Below are positions 25,205-34,338 of a stretch of DNA of 64,000 bases, one piece after another; position 1 is the first letter of the stretch; each line of letters starts with the position of its first letter. The position numbers and the translations under genes are program-made. Below the pieces are notes generated by a model. The model made no database searches and was not told the origin of the DNA. It saw only the letters and a program-made list of their open reading frames with translations. The stretch is from DALYJJ01 sp033763935. Its GTDB lineage: Bacteria; Acidobacteriota; Terriglobia; Bryobacterales; Bryobacteraceae. The stretch spans positions 1 through 64,000 of the forward strand of contig JANRJO010000026.1 of NCBI GenBank assembly GCA_033763935.1, read 5' to 3'.

Positions 25205-26118
25205 AGAACGGGCATGTGGCGGTGATCGGCGCGCCGCTCGATTTGGGAGCGGGACGCCGCGGCGTGGACATGGGTGCATCGGCGGTGCGCGTCGCGAACC
25301 TCTACGGGAAGCTGCAGGCGATGGGCTACCAGGTGGACGACCTCGGCAATGTGGCTGTGGAACAGGCCGAATCGGTGGCTGACGAGGGGCCCGCCAGCGC
25401 CCGCTACCTGCGCCAGATCGCGGCCACGTGCTGTTCGCTGGCGGAGATGGTGGACGGTGCGCTCGAGAACGGGCGGTTTCCGCTGGTGATCGGGGGCGAC
25501 CACTCGGTGGCGGTGGGGACGGTGTCGGGCGTTTCCCAGCACTACCGCAAGCGCGAGCAGACTTTGGGCCTGGTTTGGATCGACGCGCACGCGGACATGA
25601 ACACGCCGGAAACAAGTCCCAGCGGAAATGTTCATGGCATGCCGTTGGCCTGCTGCATCGGGCTGGGGCCGAAGGAACTGAGCGGCATCGGCGGGTATGC
25701 GCCGAAGGTGGACCCGAAGAACGTCGCGCTCGTGGGAATCCGCGATGTGGATCAGCTGGAGAAGAAGCATGTGAAGAAGTCCGGCGTGCGGGCTTTCACG
25801 ATGCGCGACATCGACGAACGCGGGCTGCGCAGCGTGATGGAGGAGGCGCTCCACATCGCCTCCGCGGGCACGGACGCGATTCACCTGTCGTTCGACATGG
25901 ACGCGGTGGACCCGGACGAGGCGCCGGGCGTGGGCACGCCGGTGCGCGGGGGCATCACGTACCGCGAAGCGCACCTGGCGATGGAGATCATTTGCGACTG
26001 CGGGCGGCTGGCGTCGATGGAGGTCGTCGAGGTGAACCCGGTGATTGATGTCGCCAACCGGACGGCGATTCTCGCGGTGGAACTGGTGACGTCGGCGTTA
26101 GGAAAACGAATTCTGTGA
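25201..26118 (+). CDS. rocF: Arginase
   Basis: A 305-residue ureohydrolase that hydrolyses L-arginine to ornithine and urea. All three Mn-ligand motifs are complete: GGDHSVAVG, WIDAHADMNTPETSPSGNVH and SFDMDAVDPDEAPGVGTP. The N-terminal GAPLDLGAGRRGVDMGASAV is the usual arginase start rather than agmatinase. The GTG start at 25201 overlaps the asnS stop and the stop overlaps the ddl start, so it is part of the same unit. No urease gene is in the window. Product ornithine could feed arginine or proline pathways; the ArgD-like gene lies about 7 kb downstream on the other strand. Confidence 0.94.
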   Translation: MKNGHVAVIGAPLDLGAGRRGVDMGASAVRVANLYGKLQAMGYQVDDLGNVAVEQAESVADEGPASARYLRQIAATCCSLAEMVDGALENGRFPLVIGGDHSVAVGTVSGVSQHYRKREQTLGLVWIDAHADMNTPETSPSGNVHGMPLACCIGLGPKELSGIGGYAPKVDPKNVALVGIRDVDQLEKKHVKKSGVRAFTMRDIDERGLRSVMEEALHIASAGTDAIHLSFDMDAVDPDEAPGVGTPVRGGITYREAHLAMEIICDCGRLASMEVVEVNPVIDVANRTAILAVELVTSALGKRIL

Positions 26119-27092
26119 AGACAAGAGTGGCGGTGCTGTACGGCGGCAGGAGCGGCGAGCACGAGGTGTCGTTGCGCTCGGCTAAGTCGATCATGGACGC
26201 TTTGAACGGCGAGCGGTTCGAAGTGCTGCCGTTCCTGATCGGCAAGGATGGCCGGTGGTCCCCGCGCGCCATTAGCCCGGAGCCCGGCTCGAACCCCGGC
26301 ATCGATGTCGTCTTTCCGGTGCTGCACGGAACGTTCGGAGAAGACGGGACGGTGCAGGGGCTGCTGGAAATGGCGGACCTGCCGTACGTGGGCGCGGGTG
26401 TGCTCGCGTCGTCGGTTTCGATGGACAAGGAGTTCATGAAGCGGCTGTGCGTGGAGCGCGGGCTCCCGGTGGTGGAGTACCTGATGGTAAGCCGCGGCGA
26501 CCTTCGCGTAGAGGACATCCGTGCGCGTTTGCCGTATCCGGTGTTTGTCAAGCCGGCGAATCTTGGCTCGTCGGTCGGCATCTCGAAGGCACGAAACGAT
26601 GAGGAACTACGAGCCGCGTTGGAACTGGCGGCGTCATTCGACCGCAAGGTGATTGTGGAGCGCGGAATCGCGGGCCGCGAGTTTGAGTGCTCGGTGCTGG
26701 GGAACGATCGACCGATCGCGGCGACACCCTGCGAGATTCTGCCATCACGCGAGTTCTACGATTACGAAGACAAGTATCTGCTGGATGCGGCGCGGATTGA
26801 ATTGCCGGCGAAGCTGAGCGTGGAGCAGACGGCCGAGGTGCAGCGGCTGGCTGTCGCCTGTTATGAAGCCGTGAGCTGCGAGGGGATGGGCCGGGTCGAT
26901 TTCCTGATGGAGGCGGCAACGGGCAAGTTCTACATCAACGAGATCAACACCATTCCCGGGTTCACATCCATCAGCATGTATCCCAAGATGTGGGAGCACG
27001 CGGGGGTGCCGTTCCGCGAACTTGTCGCGCGGCTAGTGGAGCTTGCGCTCGAGCGGCACGCCGCCAAGCAGGCCACGCGTTTCACGTTGTAA
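26115..27092 (+). CDS. ddl: D-alanine--D-alanine ligase
   Basis: A 325-residue ATP-grasp ligase that makes D-Ala-D-Ala for peptidoglycan. The N-terminal motif is GGRSGEHEVSLRSAKSI; the substrate and ATP-grasp regions include HGTFGEDGTVQGLLEM, PVFVKPANLGSSVGISKA, EFECSVLGNDRP and FYINEINTIPGFTSISMYPK, the last carrying the Mg-binding Glu-Asn. The GTG start overlaps the arginase stop in GTGA. The protein is of normal length. The S41 peptidase gene starts 29 bases after its stop. Mechanistically nothing appears changed. Confidence 0.96.
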   Translation: MKTRVAVLYGGRSGEHEVSLRSAKSIMDALNGERFEVLPFLIGKDGRWSPRAISPEPGSNPGIDVVFPVLHGTFGEDGTVQGLLEMADLPYVGAGVLASSVSMDKEFMKRLCVERGLPVVEYLMVSRGDLRVEDIRARLPYPVFVKPANLGSSVGISKARNDEELRAALELAASFDRKVIVERGIAGREFECSVLGNDRPIAATPCEILPSREFYDYEDKYLLDAARIELPAKLSVEQTAEVQRLAVACYEAVSCEGMGRVDFLMEAATGKFYINEINTIPGFTSISMYPKMWEHAGVPFRELVARLVELALERHAAKQATRFTL

Positions 27093-27121
27093 ACAGCCAC
27101 TGCGGGCTACACTGGGAGAAG

Positions 27122-28534
27122 ATGCTCTCGCTGCTGCCTGTGCTGGCGATTCTGGCGACCGCGCCGGAGGATATCGAAGCCAGCGTGAAGCGATTCCTCG
27201 AAGTATTCGCGCTGGTGGAAGAGCACTCCTCCGACCCCGTGACGTGGGAGCGTGCCTTTTACGAGGGCGCGATTCCGGGCATGATGAAGCGCCTGGACCC
27301 GCATTCGGCGTTCTTCGATCCGGGGCAGTTCGAACAGCTCAAGGAGCTGGAGAATTCGATTCGTAAGGGATTCGGCAGCGTAGTGTCAGTGCTGCCGGGG
27401 CGGGTGGTGGTGCTGCAGGTGCAGCCGGGCGCGCCGTCGCAGCGAGCCGGCATTACTCCGGGCGATGAGATCCTGGCGATCAACAATATTCCGCTGAACC
27501 GGCTGGACCCGGAGCAGTTGATCGCGCTGCTGTCGCAATCGCGGCAGAAGCCCGTGGAGCTGGTGGTGCGCCGGTACGGGAACGCGCGGCTGCTGGAGTT
27601 CACGCTGATTCCGGAGGACATGCAGGCCGCTACGGTGGAGCGGGTGTTCACGCTACGGCCGGGCGTCGGCTATGTGCGGGTGACCAGCTTCGACGTGAAC
27701 ACCGGCAAAGAGATTCAGGCCGCGATTGAACGGCTGGGCGGGGCCGGGCTGAAGGGTTTGGTCTTCGACCTCCGCAACAACACGGGCGGGGTGATGGGGG
27801 CGGCGCTCGAAACCGCTTCGCTCTTTCTGGAGCCGGGCAAGAAACTGGTGAGCGTGAAGGGGCGCGCGGCGTCGGTGGCGAAGGACATTGAAGTGCCGGC
27901 CGGCTCGGCGAGTGTGTACCGGTTCCCGATGGCGGTGCTGATCAACGGCAAGAGCGCCAGTGCGGCGGAGATCGTCACGGGCGCGCTGCAGGATCACAAG
28001 CGCGCGAAGGTTCTGGGAGAAGTGAGCTTCGGCAAGGGCCTGGTGCAGAGCGTGTATCCGCTCTCCCAGAACACGGGCATGGCGTTGACGACTGCGTTTT
28101 ACCACACGCCCTCGGGCCGGTCCATTCAGAAGCCGTTGGCGGGAACGCAGTTGGAGGAGGCCACGCGGCGCGATACGCAAGGGGGAATTCAACCCGACGC
28201 GGTGGTGTACCCGGAGGCGAATTCACGCCTGGGCATGGTGGTTGAAGCGACGGGTTCATTCACGTCGTTCGCCACGTCTTATCGCGATCGGGTGCGCACC
28301 ATTCCGCTGAAGTTTGAGGTGACGCCGGCCATACTCGATGAGTTCCAGGCTTATCTTTCAGAGCGCAACATCCGGCCGTCCATAGCGGAGTGGTCGAAGG
28401 ACCGGGAGTGGATTCGCCACCGCCTGAAGCAGGAGATCTTCAACCAGCAGTTCGGGGTGGAAAAGGGTGACGAAGTGGAACTGGAACGAGACCCCGTGGT
28501 GCTGCGGGCGCTGGCGGAGCTGGGCGCCCGCTGA
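27122..28534 (+). CDS. S41 family C-terminal processing peptidase
   Basis: A 470-residue Ctp/Prc-type serine protease. The start is weakly hydrophobic (residues 1-14), possibly a signal peptide. A substrate-recognition PDZ domain covers about residues 80-165 (QPGAPSQRAGITPGDEILAI). The protease domain includes GLVFDLRNNTGGVMGAALE, the Ser nucleophile Ser278 (INGKSASAAE) and the general base Lys305 (VSFGKGLVQS). Members cut the C-terminus of periplasmic or tail-tagged proteins. ATG 27122 was chosen because upstream in-frame codons overlap ddl. The stop directly abuts the convergent dedA-like stop, leaving no intergenic space. Confidence 0.92.
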   Translation: MLSLLPVLAILATAPEDIEASVKRFLEVFALVEEHSSDPVTWERAFYEGAIPGMMKRLDPHSAFFDPGQFEQLKELENSIRKGFGSVVSVLPGRVVVLQVQPGAPSQRAGITPGDEILAINNIPLNRLDPEQLIALLSQSRQKPVELVVRRYGNARLLEFTLIPEDMQAATVERVFTLRPGVGYVRVTSFDVNTGKEIQAAIERLGGAGLKGLVFDLRNNTGGVMGAALETASLFLEPGKKLVSVKGRAASVAKDIEVPAGSASVYRFPMAVLINGKSASAAEIVTGALQDHKRAKVLGEVSFGKGLVQSVYPLSQNTGMALTTAFYHTPSGRSIQKPLAGTQLEEATRRDTQGGIQPDAVVYPEANSRLGMVVEATGSFTSFATSYRDRVRTIPLKFEVTPAILDEFQAYLSERNIRPSIAEWSKDREWIRHRLKQEIFNQQFGVEKGDEVELERDPVVLRALAELGAR

Positions 28535-29200
28535 CTAGTCCCGGACGGCAGCGCCCGCCGGCGTGCGGCGCGCCTTCCATGCTTCGATGAGCACGGGCAG
28601 CACGCTCAGCACGATGATGCCGATGATGACCTTCTCGAAGTGCCGGCGCACGAACGGCACGTTCCCCAGGAAGTAGCCCATGGTGGTCATCAGAACCACC
28701 CAGCCGATGCCGCCGAAGATGTTGTACGAGAGGAAACGGCGGTAACTCATCTCGCCCACGCCGGCGATGAACGGGGCGAAGGTGCGGATGATGGGAATGA
28801 AGCGCGCGTAGACGATGGTCTTGCCGCCATGCTTCTCGTAGAACTCGTGCGTGCGGGTCACGTACTCGCGTTTGAAGAAGCGGGAATCGGGGCGGTTGAA
28901 TATCGCTTTACCGGTTCTGCGGCCGAGCGTGTAGCCGACGCCGTCGCCGACGACGGCGGCGATGATGAGCACCAGATTGATGGTGAAGATATCGAGACCG
29001 CCGGCGCCGGCGACAACGCCCACCGTAAACAGGAGCGAGTCGCCCGGCAGAAAGAAGCCGACGAGCAGGCCGGTCTCGGCGAAGACGATGGCGAACAGGA
29101 GCGCGTACCCGTACCAGCCGCTGAAGACGGTGCTCAGCAGCGCCAGCAGCCGCTCCGGGTCGGTGAGGATGTGCAGGTAGTCGAGTAGCGTCCGGATCAT
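28535..29200 (-). CDS. DedA-family membrane protein
   Basis: A 221-residue inner-membrane protein of the DedA/VTT family, proposed to move or scramble phospholipid or undecaprenyl phosphate carriers. Hydrophobic segments are separated by the family motif: FAETGLLVGFFLPGDSLLFT near the N-terminus, later FNRPDSRFFKREYVTRTHEF and YARFIPIIRTFAPFIAGVGE, which contains the conserved Arg and Pro. Helices near the C-terminus end in a short charged tail. It lies 16 bases downstream of the ppiD-like gene on the same strand and is convergent with the S41 gene. Confidence 0.93.
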   Translation of the reverse strand: MIRTLLDYLHILTDPERLLALLSTVFSGWYGYALLFAIVFAETGLLVGFFLPGDSLLFTVGVVAGAGGLDIFTINLVLIIAAVVGDGVGYTLGRRTGKAIFNRPDSRFFKREYVTRTHEFYEKHGGKTIVYARFIPIIRTFAPFIAGVGEMSYRRFLSYNIFGGIGWVVLMTTMGYFLGNVPFVRRHFEKVIIGIIVLSVLPVLIEAWKARRTPAGAAVRD

Positions 29201-29215
29201 GCGCGCCGCCGGGGG

Positions 29216-31150
29216 CTAACCACGACGGTACGCCGAGACCAGGCGGTTCATGACGTCCTGATTGATCTTGACCTTGCCGCTCTTGGTGAGGCGGCTGACG
29301 ACGCTGTCGGAAAGGAGGTCCTTCCGCTCGCGGACCTTCTCCTGCTTCAGGCTCTGCTGGATCTTCGCGGTCTCAGCGGCCATGAGCGTCATGTCCGGCG
29401 GAATCTTCTCCACCACCTTCGCGAACAGCGAGCCGCCCGGGATGGTGATGGGGCCAACAATGCCGCCGATTTCCTTCGTGAAAGCGTCGGCTACGTAGCT
29501 GGCCGAACCGATTCCTTCGGGCGTACCGGCGCGGGTGAACGGGGAGGTGGTCTTCACCTCGAGCCCCATCTCCTTGGCCACCTTTTCGAGGTCATTGCCG
29601 GCAGCCTTGAGGCGGCCCTGAAACTCGGCGATCTTCTGCTGCGCCAACTGACCGGCTTTCTCCTCGAGCAGCCTGTCGCGCACCTGGGCTTCCACGTCGG
29701 CAAACTCGGCGGGGCGCGAAGCCTGAACGTCCGTCACCACAGCGAAGGCGAGCTTGTTGCCCGCCACCTGCGCCACCGGTGTCACCGCGCCGCGCTGGGC
29801 GGAGAAGATGGCTTCACTGAGTTCAGGCGCCACGCCCACCTCGGGAATCACGCCGCCGCGCTCGACGCGGTCGGCCTTCGACAGCTTGAGTCCATACTGG
29901 CGGGCGATCGCCTCGGCGTTCATGGGGGCCTTCACCAGCGCCTCGCGCGCCTGGTCGGCGGTTGACTGGAGGCGTTCGATCACGGCCTGCTGCTGCCGCT
30001 CCTTGGCGAGGTCCGCCTTCACTTCCTCGAAGGGCCTGAGACGCGCCTCTTCCTTCTCGAGCAGCTGGACGATGTGGAAGCCATACTCGGTCTCAATGAC
30101 GCTGCTGATTTCCTTCGGCTTCAAGGTGAAGGACGTCTTCTCGAAGTTGGCCACCGTCTGCCCGCGCGTAATCCAGTCCATGGACCCACCATTCGCGGCC
30201 GAGACCGTGTCTTCCGAGTTCTTCTTCGCCAGCTCGGCGAAGTCGGCGCCGCCGCGGATCTGCTTCAACAGGTCCTCCGCCTTGGCCCGGATCTTGGGAA
30301 TTTCGTCCTTCGGCTTTTCCGTGGTCTTCAGCAGGATATGGCGGACTTTGACGCGCTCCGGGGTTCGGAAGCGCTCCTTCTGCGCATCGTAGGCGCGGCG
30401 CAGTTCGTTGTCGTCCAGCCGCAGGGAGGCAGCCACGGACTCCTCGTCGAGCGACAGGGCCGTGAAACTGCGCTTCTCCGGCGTGATGTAGGTGGCGCGC
30501 GTCTTGTCAAAACTGGCCTTCACCTCTTCCGGCGTCACCGTCACCTGCGAGCGATACTTTTGCGGGTTCAGGGCCACCCACGCCAGCTTCACCTTTTCCT
30601 GTTCCCTGCGGAATTGCCGTTCCACGTCGGAGCGGCTGACCACGGCGCCTTCGACCACCAGGTCTTCCAGCTTCTTCAGCAGAAGCTGGCGTTTCACGTT
30701 CTCTTCGAACTGGTTGATGGTGAGATTCTGCTGCGCGAGGAACTGCGCGTAGACGTCGCGCCCGACGAAGTTGCCCGATTGGTCAAAGAGCTGAGGGATG
30801 AGGATACGGATGGTGCGCGAAACCTCTTCCTCGGTGACCTCCATGCCCAGCTCGCGGGCGTAGTGGGCGAGGGCGCGCTCGGAGACCATGCCCTGGACGT
30901 ACATGGGCACATAGTGCTCGGCGATTTCGGGCGGGATGCGGGCGTCGCGCATGGCGGCGGAGAGGTTCAGCTGCGCTTCGCGCAGCGTGATTTCCTCCTT
31001 ACCGATCGAGGCCAGTACGGGGTTGTTCGGGCTTCCGCCCGTACCGTAACCCGGCACCAGAGTAATCACCATAGACAGGGCAACCAACATCAGAAGGGCG
31101 CCCATCAAATAGCGGACGTTCTTCTCGCGGCTGCGGAAGAGATCAAACAT
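29216..31150 (-). CDS. ppiD: PpiD-like periplasmic foldase (SurA N-terminal plus parvulin domain)
   Basis: A 644-residue membrane-anchored peptidyl-prolyl isomerase. A single helix near the N-terminus (about residues 14-36, LMGALLMLVALSMVI) anchors it. The SurA-like chaperone domain follows (with ARIPPEIAEHYVPMYVQGMV). The parvulin domain is in the middle (VKVRHILLKTTEKP, FAELAKKNSEDTVSAANGGS, FGFHIVQLLE-like YGFHIVQLLEKEE). A second, degenerate parvulin/SurA-like part lies near the C-terminus. PpiD helps outer-membrane and secreted proteins leaving the Sec channel. ATG 31150 is preceded by GGAGAAGG; an extended -10 promoter lies about 120 bases upstream. Confidence 0.9.
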   Translation of the reverse strand: MFDLFRSREKNVRYLMGALLMLVALSMVITLVPGYGTGGSPNNPVLASIGKEEITLREAQLNLSAAMRDARIPPEIAEHYVPMYVQGMVSERALAHYARELGMEVTEEEVSRTIRILIPQLFDQSGNFVGRDVYAQFLAQQNLTINQFEENVKRQLLLKKLEDLVVEGAVVSRSDVERQFRREQEKVKLAWVALNPQKYRSQVTVTPEEVKASFDKTRATYITPEKRSFTALSLDEESVAASLRLDDNELRRAYDAQKERFRTPERVKVRHILLKTTEKPKDEIPKIRAKAEDLLKQIRGGADFAELAKKNSEDTVSAANGGSMDWITRGQTVANFEKTSFTLKPKEISSVIETEYGFHIVQLLEKEEARLRPFEEVKADLAKERQQQAVIERLQSTADQAREALVKAPMNAEAIARQYGLKLSKADRVERGGVIPEVGVAPELSEAIFSAQRGAVTPVAQVAGNKLAFAVVTDVQASRPAEFADVEAQVRDRLLEEKAGQLAQQKIAEFQGRLKAAGNDLEKVAKEMGLEVKTTSPFTRAGTPEGIGSASYVADAFTKEIGGIVGPITIPGGSLFAKVVEKIPPDMTLMAAETAKIQQSLKQEKVRERKDLLSDSVVSRLTKSGKVKINQDVMNRLVSAYRRG

Positions 31151-31269
31151 ACCTAACCTTCTCCTCGATCGATCACCGGAACGCGCGGACAAGCGAAGTG
31201 CGGGAACGTCCCAATCCAAGCTGTAGACAGGGGACTACCGCGGTGTGCCGGTACAGCGACTTCCTGGAC

Positions 31270-31278
31270 ATTATAGCA
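31270..31278 (-). promoter_or_regulatory. Extended -10 promoter for the ppiD-like gene
   Basis: The minus strand reads TGCTATAAT, a perfect -10 hexamer with the TG extension. It lies in the 197-base gap between the ppiD start and the small secreted protein gene. No good -35 is seen, as expected for extended -10 promoters. Transcription would start near 31262, giving a leader of about 110 bases. Confidence 0.6.
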
Positions 31279-31306
31279 GTGGGGGTTCGAAGGGCGGGAC
31301 CATCGG

Positions 31307-31334
31307 CCGGAGGGCGCGCGGTCCGCGCCCCCGG
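31307..31334 (-). terminator. GC-rich hairpin downstream of the secreted-protein gene
   Basis: CCGG-A-GGGCGCG (31307-31318) pairs with CGCGCCC-CCGG (31324-31334) around a 5-base loop. It lies 14 bases after the stop of the minus-strand gene at 31348. No T-tract follows, so it may be a weak or Rho-assisted terminator, or an RNA 3'-end stabiliser. Confidence 0.4.
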
Positions 31335-31347
31335 CCCAGAGACAGGC

Positions 31348-31833
31348 TTACCAGCGGGAATCAGGCCAGCGCGAATCGGGGTACCGGCCGCGGCCCGGCC
31401 AGGCGCCATAGCCGCCGCCGTTGTAGCGGCCGCCGCTCGCGCGGAAGTCACGCAGCGCGTACACATCGTTCATGAACATCTGCCGTTCGCGGGGATGAAT
31501 GCGGCTGGACTCCGCGAGGTCCTTGAGATGGTCGATGGCGCCGTCCAGGCGGTCCTTGTCGAAGCGCCCGCGGTACCAGTTCTCACGGAAGCGCACGAGG
31601 TCGCGGCGCGCCTGCTCGAAGTCCTTCCGCTCGCTGTCGCCGGCGCGATAGTACGACTGCGACCGCTCCAGCCGCGAGAGGACGCGGTCCACCACCACCG
31701 GACTCTGCTGGCTGGTGCGCTGGCCCGGCCAGCGGCCATCGTCGCGCCTTCGCCCCCAATCGTCGTCGCGCCATTGCGCGAAGGTGCCGGTCGCGAAGAT
31801 TACCATGCTTGCACCTAAGATCAAGTGCCTCAT
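31348..31833 (-). CDS. Small exported Arg/Trp-rich protein
   Basis: I do not recognise a named family. The 161-residue product has a signal peptide (MRHLILGASMVIFATGTFA, residues 1-19), then a mature start rich in Arg, Asp and Trp (QWRDDDWGRRRDDGRW). A central helical region follows (about 50-130, RVLSRLERSQSYY and RFDKDRLDGAIDHLKDLAES). The Gly/Arg-rich tail ends in a tandem PDSRW-PDSRW repeat. This helix-plus-disordered-tail organisation recurs in exported acidobacterial proteins of unknown function. ATG 31833 was selected since AGGAGG sits 5-6 bases upstream. It is monocistronic as far as can be seen. Confidence 0.75.
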   Translation of the reverse strand: MRHLILGASMVIFATGTFAQWRDDDWGRRRDDGRWPGQRTSQQSPVVVDRVLSRLERSQSYYRAGDSERKDFEQARRDLVRFRENWYRGRFDKDRLDGAIDHLKDLAESSRIHPRERQMFMNDVYALRDFRASGGRYNGGGYGAWPGRGRYPDSRWPDSRW

Positions 31834-31883
31834 TGCGTCCTCCTGCGCAAACAGACGCAAGGGGGCGCGCGCTGGGGTACAGG

Positions 31884-33068
31884 CTAGGCAGTTAGGATCT
31901 CTTCACGATCGGGATCGAAGCGGACCGTTCGTTTGTCAAGGTACGACTGTACGCACAGGTGGGAAGCCTGGACGGAGCGGTGTCCGATGTAAGCGTCTGC
32001 AGTGGGCATACAGCGCGTGCGGCAGCACTCCAGGAAGTTCTGCACGTGATCGGCGGTGATGTCTCCGGGGATCTCCTTCTTCTCCGGAACGGCGCCTTTC
32101 TCGGCGGCCAGGAACTCGTAGCGGTGCCGGCTGATCCAGAGCATGCCCTCGGTCCCCAGAAACTCGATGTGGTAATCGGGCATATTGGGGAGCGCGGTCG
32201 ATTCGAAGGTCACCGTAAAGCCCTTGCGGTACTGAAGCATCAGGTGGATGGTGTCGGGCGCGGTGCGGCCGTCCTTGAAGTCGTGATAAATCCCGCCGAC
32301 GGCGGTTGCCGAGACCGGGCCGTCGTCTTCCAGGTACATGTGGACGACATCCACCCAGTGGGTGAAGAGATCGGTGATCTTGCCGCCACCGAAATCCGGG
32401 AGGAACGCGCGGTAGTTGAAATACATGTAGGGGTTCCACTCGCGCCACTTCACCTGGCCGAGGAACCGGTCCCAATCGAGGTTCGCGGGCTTTTGTGAAA
32501 CCGTGGGCCGGAAGGGGCGGGCGGGGCCGCCGTGCCAGATGCACTTCGCCACCGTTACCTTGCCCAGCCGTCCGGTGCGGATGAACCGTTCCTGCGCCTC
32601 AAGGTAGATCTTGCCGGAGCGCTGCTGCATGCCCACCTGGCAGATCCGGTTATTCACGCGAGCGGCGCGCACGATCTGCGGCCCTTCCTCACGGCGGAGC
32701 GTCAACGGTTTCTCGACGTACACGTCTTTACCGGCGTTCATGGCGTCGATGGCCTGCGCGGCGTGCCAGTGATCGGGCGTGCCGATGAGCACCGCGTCGA
32801 GGTCCTTCATCTCCACGAGCTTGCGGTGATCGGTGAAGCTCCTGGCACCGGGGGCCGAGGTCAGCGCCTCATCGATGCGCTTGCCGTAGACGTCGCAGAC
32901 CGCGGCGACCTCCACGCCGGGCTCCTTCTGGAAGATCTTCATGACGTAGATGCCGCGGCCGCCGGCGCCGCTGACGCCGAGACGGACGCGGTCATTCGCC
33001 CCGAGGATCTTCGAGTAGGAGGCGGCCGTCAGGGCCGCGGCGCCAATCACCGATCTCCGTGAAGTCAC
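31884..33068 (-). CDS. Gfo/Idh/MocA family oxidoreductase
   Basis: A 394-residue NAD(P)-dependent dehydrogenase with a Tat-like leader (TSRRSVIGAAALTAASYS, residues 2-19). The Rossmann motif is VRLGVSGAGGRGIYVMKIF and the cofactor/substrate signature YVEKPLT follows. Conserved family blocks include DLDAVLIGTPDHWHAAQAID and FLPDFGGGKITDLFTHWVD. Secreted members are abundant in Acidobacteria and Planctomycetes and act on sugars or their derivatives, sometimes via 3-keto sugars. The DUF1080 protein at 11.5 kb could belong to the same type of pathway, but they are not linked in one operon. The substrate is unknown. Confidence 0.92.
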   Translation of the reverse strand: MTSRRSVIGAAALTAASYSKILGANDRVRLGVSGAGGRGIYVMKIFQKEPGVEVAAVCDVYGKRIDEALTSAPGARSFTDHRKLVEMKDLDAVLIGTPDHWHAAQAIDAMNAGKDVYVEKPLTLRREEGPQIVRAARVNNRICQVGMQQRSGKIYLEAQERFIRTGRLGKVTVAKCIWHGGPARPFRPTVSQKPANLDWDRFLGQVKWREWNPYMYFNYRAFLPDFGGGKITDLFTHWVDVVHMYLEDDGPVSATAVGGIYHDFKDGRTAPDTIHLMLQYRKGFTVTFESTALPNMPDYHIEFLGTEGMLWISRHRYEFLAAEKGAVPEKKEIPGDITADHVQNFLECCRTRCMPTADAYIGHRSVQASHLCVQSYLDKRTVRFDPDREEILTA

Positions 33069-33077
33069 GCGCCTATT

Positions 33078-34304
33078 TTACTGCCGGGCGGTCTGCAGGA
33101 TGCGATCGAGACCCTCGAGCGCGAGGTCGACCTCCGGCTGCTCAATGATGTACGGCGGCAGCATGCGGATTGTGGTGTCGTGTGTCACATTGATCAGCAG
33201 CCCAACCTCTTGCGCCGCGCCCACCAGGTGCTTGCAGGGAAAGTCCGGTTCGACGCCGATCATCAGACCCTCGCCACGCACCTCTTTGATGAAGGGATAG
33301 CGCGAGGCAAGGTCCCGCAGCCCGGCGCGGAAGTAGTCGCCCACACGGACCATCCGCGGCATGAGGTCTTTGAGGATGTCGTAGAACTCGATGGCAACGC
33401 GGCAGGCGAGGGCGCTGCCGCCGAAGGTGGTGCCGTGCATGCCTGGGGCGATAGCGGCTGCGGCTCGTTCGTTGCACATGATGGCGCCAAGGGGAAGGCC
33501 ACAGGCAATGGGCTTGGCGATGGCGAGCACATCCGGCTTGATCTGGGGCTCGTGCAGCTGGAAGGCGTAGTGCCGGCCCGGGCGGCCGACTCCGCTTTGG
33601 ATCTCGTCGAAGACGAGGAGGGCGTTGAAGCGATCCGCCAGTTGGCGTGCCTTGCGGACAAAGCGCTCGCAGACGGGGTAGATGCCTCCTTCGCCTTGAA
33701 TGGATTCGATGACGATGCCCGCCGTGCGCTCGGAGACCGCGGCCTCAAGCGCGGCGTCATCGCGGCGGGGGACGAACTTCACTCCTTCCAAGAGCGGCTC
33801 GAAAGGCTCTCGGTACTTGGGCTGCCCAGTGAGTGAGAGCGCCCCCATGGTTCTGCCATGGAAGGAGTTCTCGAGCGAAACGATCTCGAACTTGTCCGGC
33901 GAGAGCTTGCGGCCGTGCGAGCGCATCATTTTGATTGCGCCCTCCATCGCCTCAGTGCCGGAGTTGCAGAAAAAGACTCGATCGAGTCCGCTTGTTTCGG
34001 CGAGGATCTTCGCCAGGGGGCCCTGGTACTCGTGGTAGTAGAGGTTCGATGAGTGAATGAGCAGGGCGGCCTGTTCCCGGATCACCTCCGTAATCCGGGG
34101 GTGGTTGTGGCCGAGGGCGTTCACACCAATGCCGCTCAGCAGGTCAAGATAGCGGCGGCCATCCACGTCATACAGCCAGCATCCATCGCCGCGCTTGAGG
34201 ACCAGGTTGTAGCGGGCGTAGTTCTGCAAGAGGTACTGGCGCTCGAGGTCCATGACCTGCTGAGCGTGGGTGGAGGCACCAGGGATCCCGGTGGTGGTCG
34301 CCAT
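33078..34304 (-). CDS. argD: Class III aminotransferase, acetylornithine aminotransferase-like
   Basis: A 408-residue PLP enzyme. The glycine-rich phosphate-binding motif is FFCNSGTEAMEGAIK; the FHGRTMGALSLTG block and VFDEIQSGVGR are typical, and the Schiff-base Lys is Lys264 (LAIAKPIACGLPLGAI). ArgD makes N-acetylornithine in arginine synthesis or its reverse, and relatives use other omega-amino acids. Here the segment after Lys264 reads PIACG where most ArgD proteins have GLGGG, so a related omega-aminotransferase is possible. ATG 34304 was chosen because it gives the usual N-terminus and avoids overlapping the HDOD gene. Confident as a class III aminotransferase, less as ArgD. Confidence 0.85.
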   Translation of the reverse strand: MATTTGIPGASTHAQQVMDLERQYLLQNYARYNLVLKRGDGCWLYDVDGRRYLDLLSGIGVNALGHNHPRITEVIREQAALLIHSSNLYYHEYQGPLAKILAETSGLDRVFFCNSGTEAMEGAIKMMRSHGRKLSPDKFEIVSLENSFHGRTMGALSLTGQPKYREPFEPLLEGVKFVPRRDDAALEAAVSERTAGIVIESIQGEGGIYPVCERFVRKARQLADRFNALLVFDEIQSGVGRPGRHYAFQLHEPQIKPDVLAIAKPIACGLPLGAIMCNERAAAAIAPGMHGTTFGGSALACRVAIEFYDILKDLMPRMVRVGDYFRAGLRDLASRYPFIKEVRGEGLMIGVEPDFPCKHLVGAAQEVGLLINVTHDTTIRMLPPYIIEQPEVDLALEGLDRILQTARQ

Positions 34305-34338
34305 CTTCGTATTGTAGCGGGACCGGAAATCCAGGCTA

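Noticed and set aside
22001..25615. Very long open minus-strand frame opposite ggt, the TIM-barrel gene and asnS
   Set aside because: It lies wholly antisense to well-recognised enzymes, is Arg/His/Pro-rich without domains, and follows from GC-rich third positions.
31151..31347. A tRNA or small RNA in the 197-base gap before the ppiD-like gene
   Set aside because: No cloverleaf or CCA-end pattern; the gap contains only a promoter element and a GC-rich hairpin.
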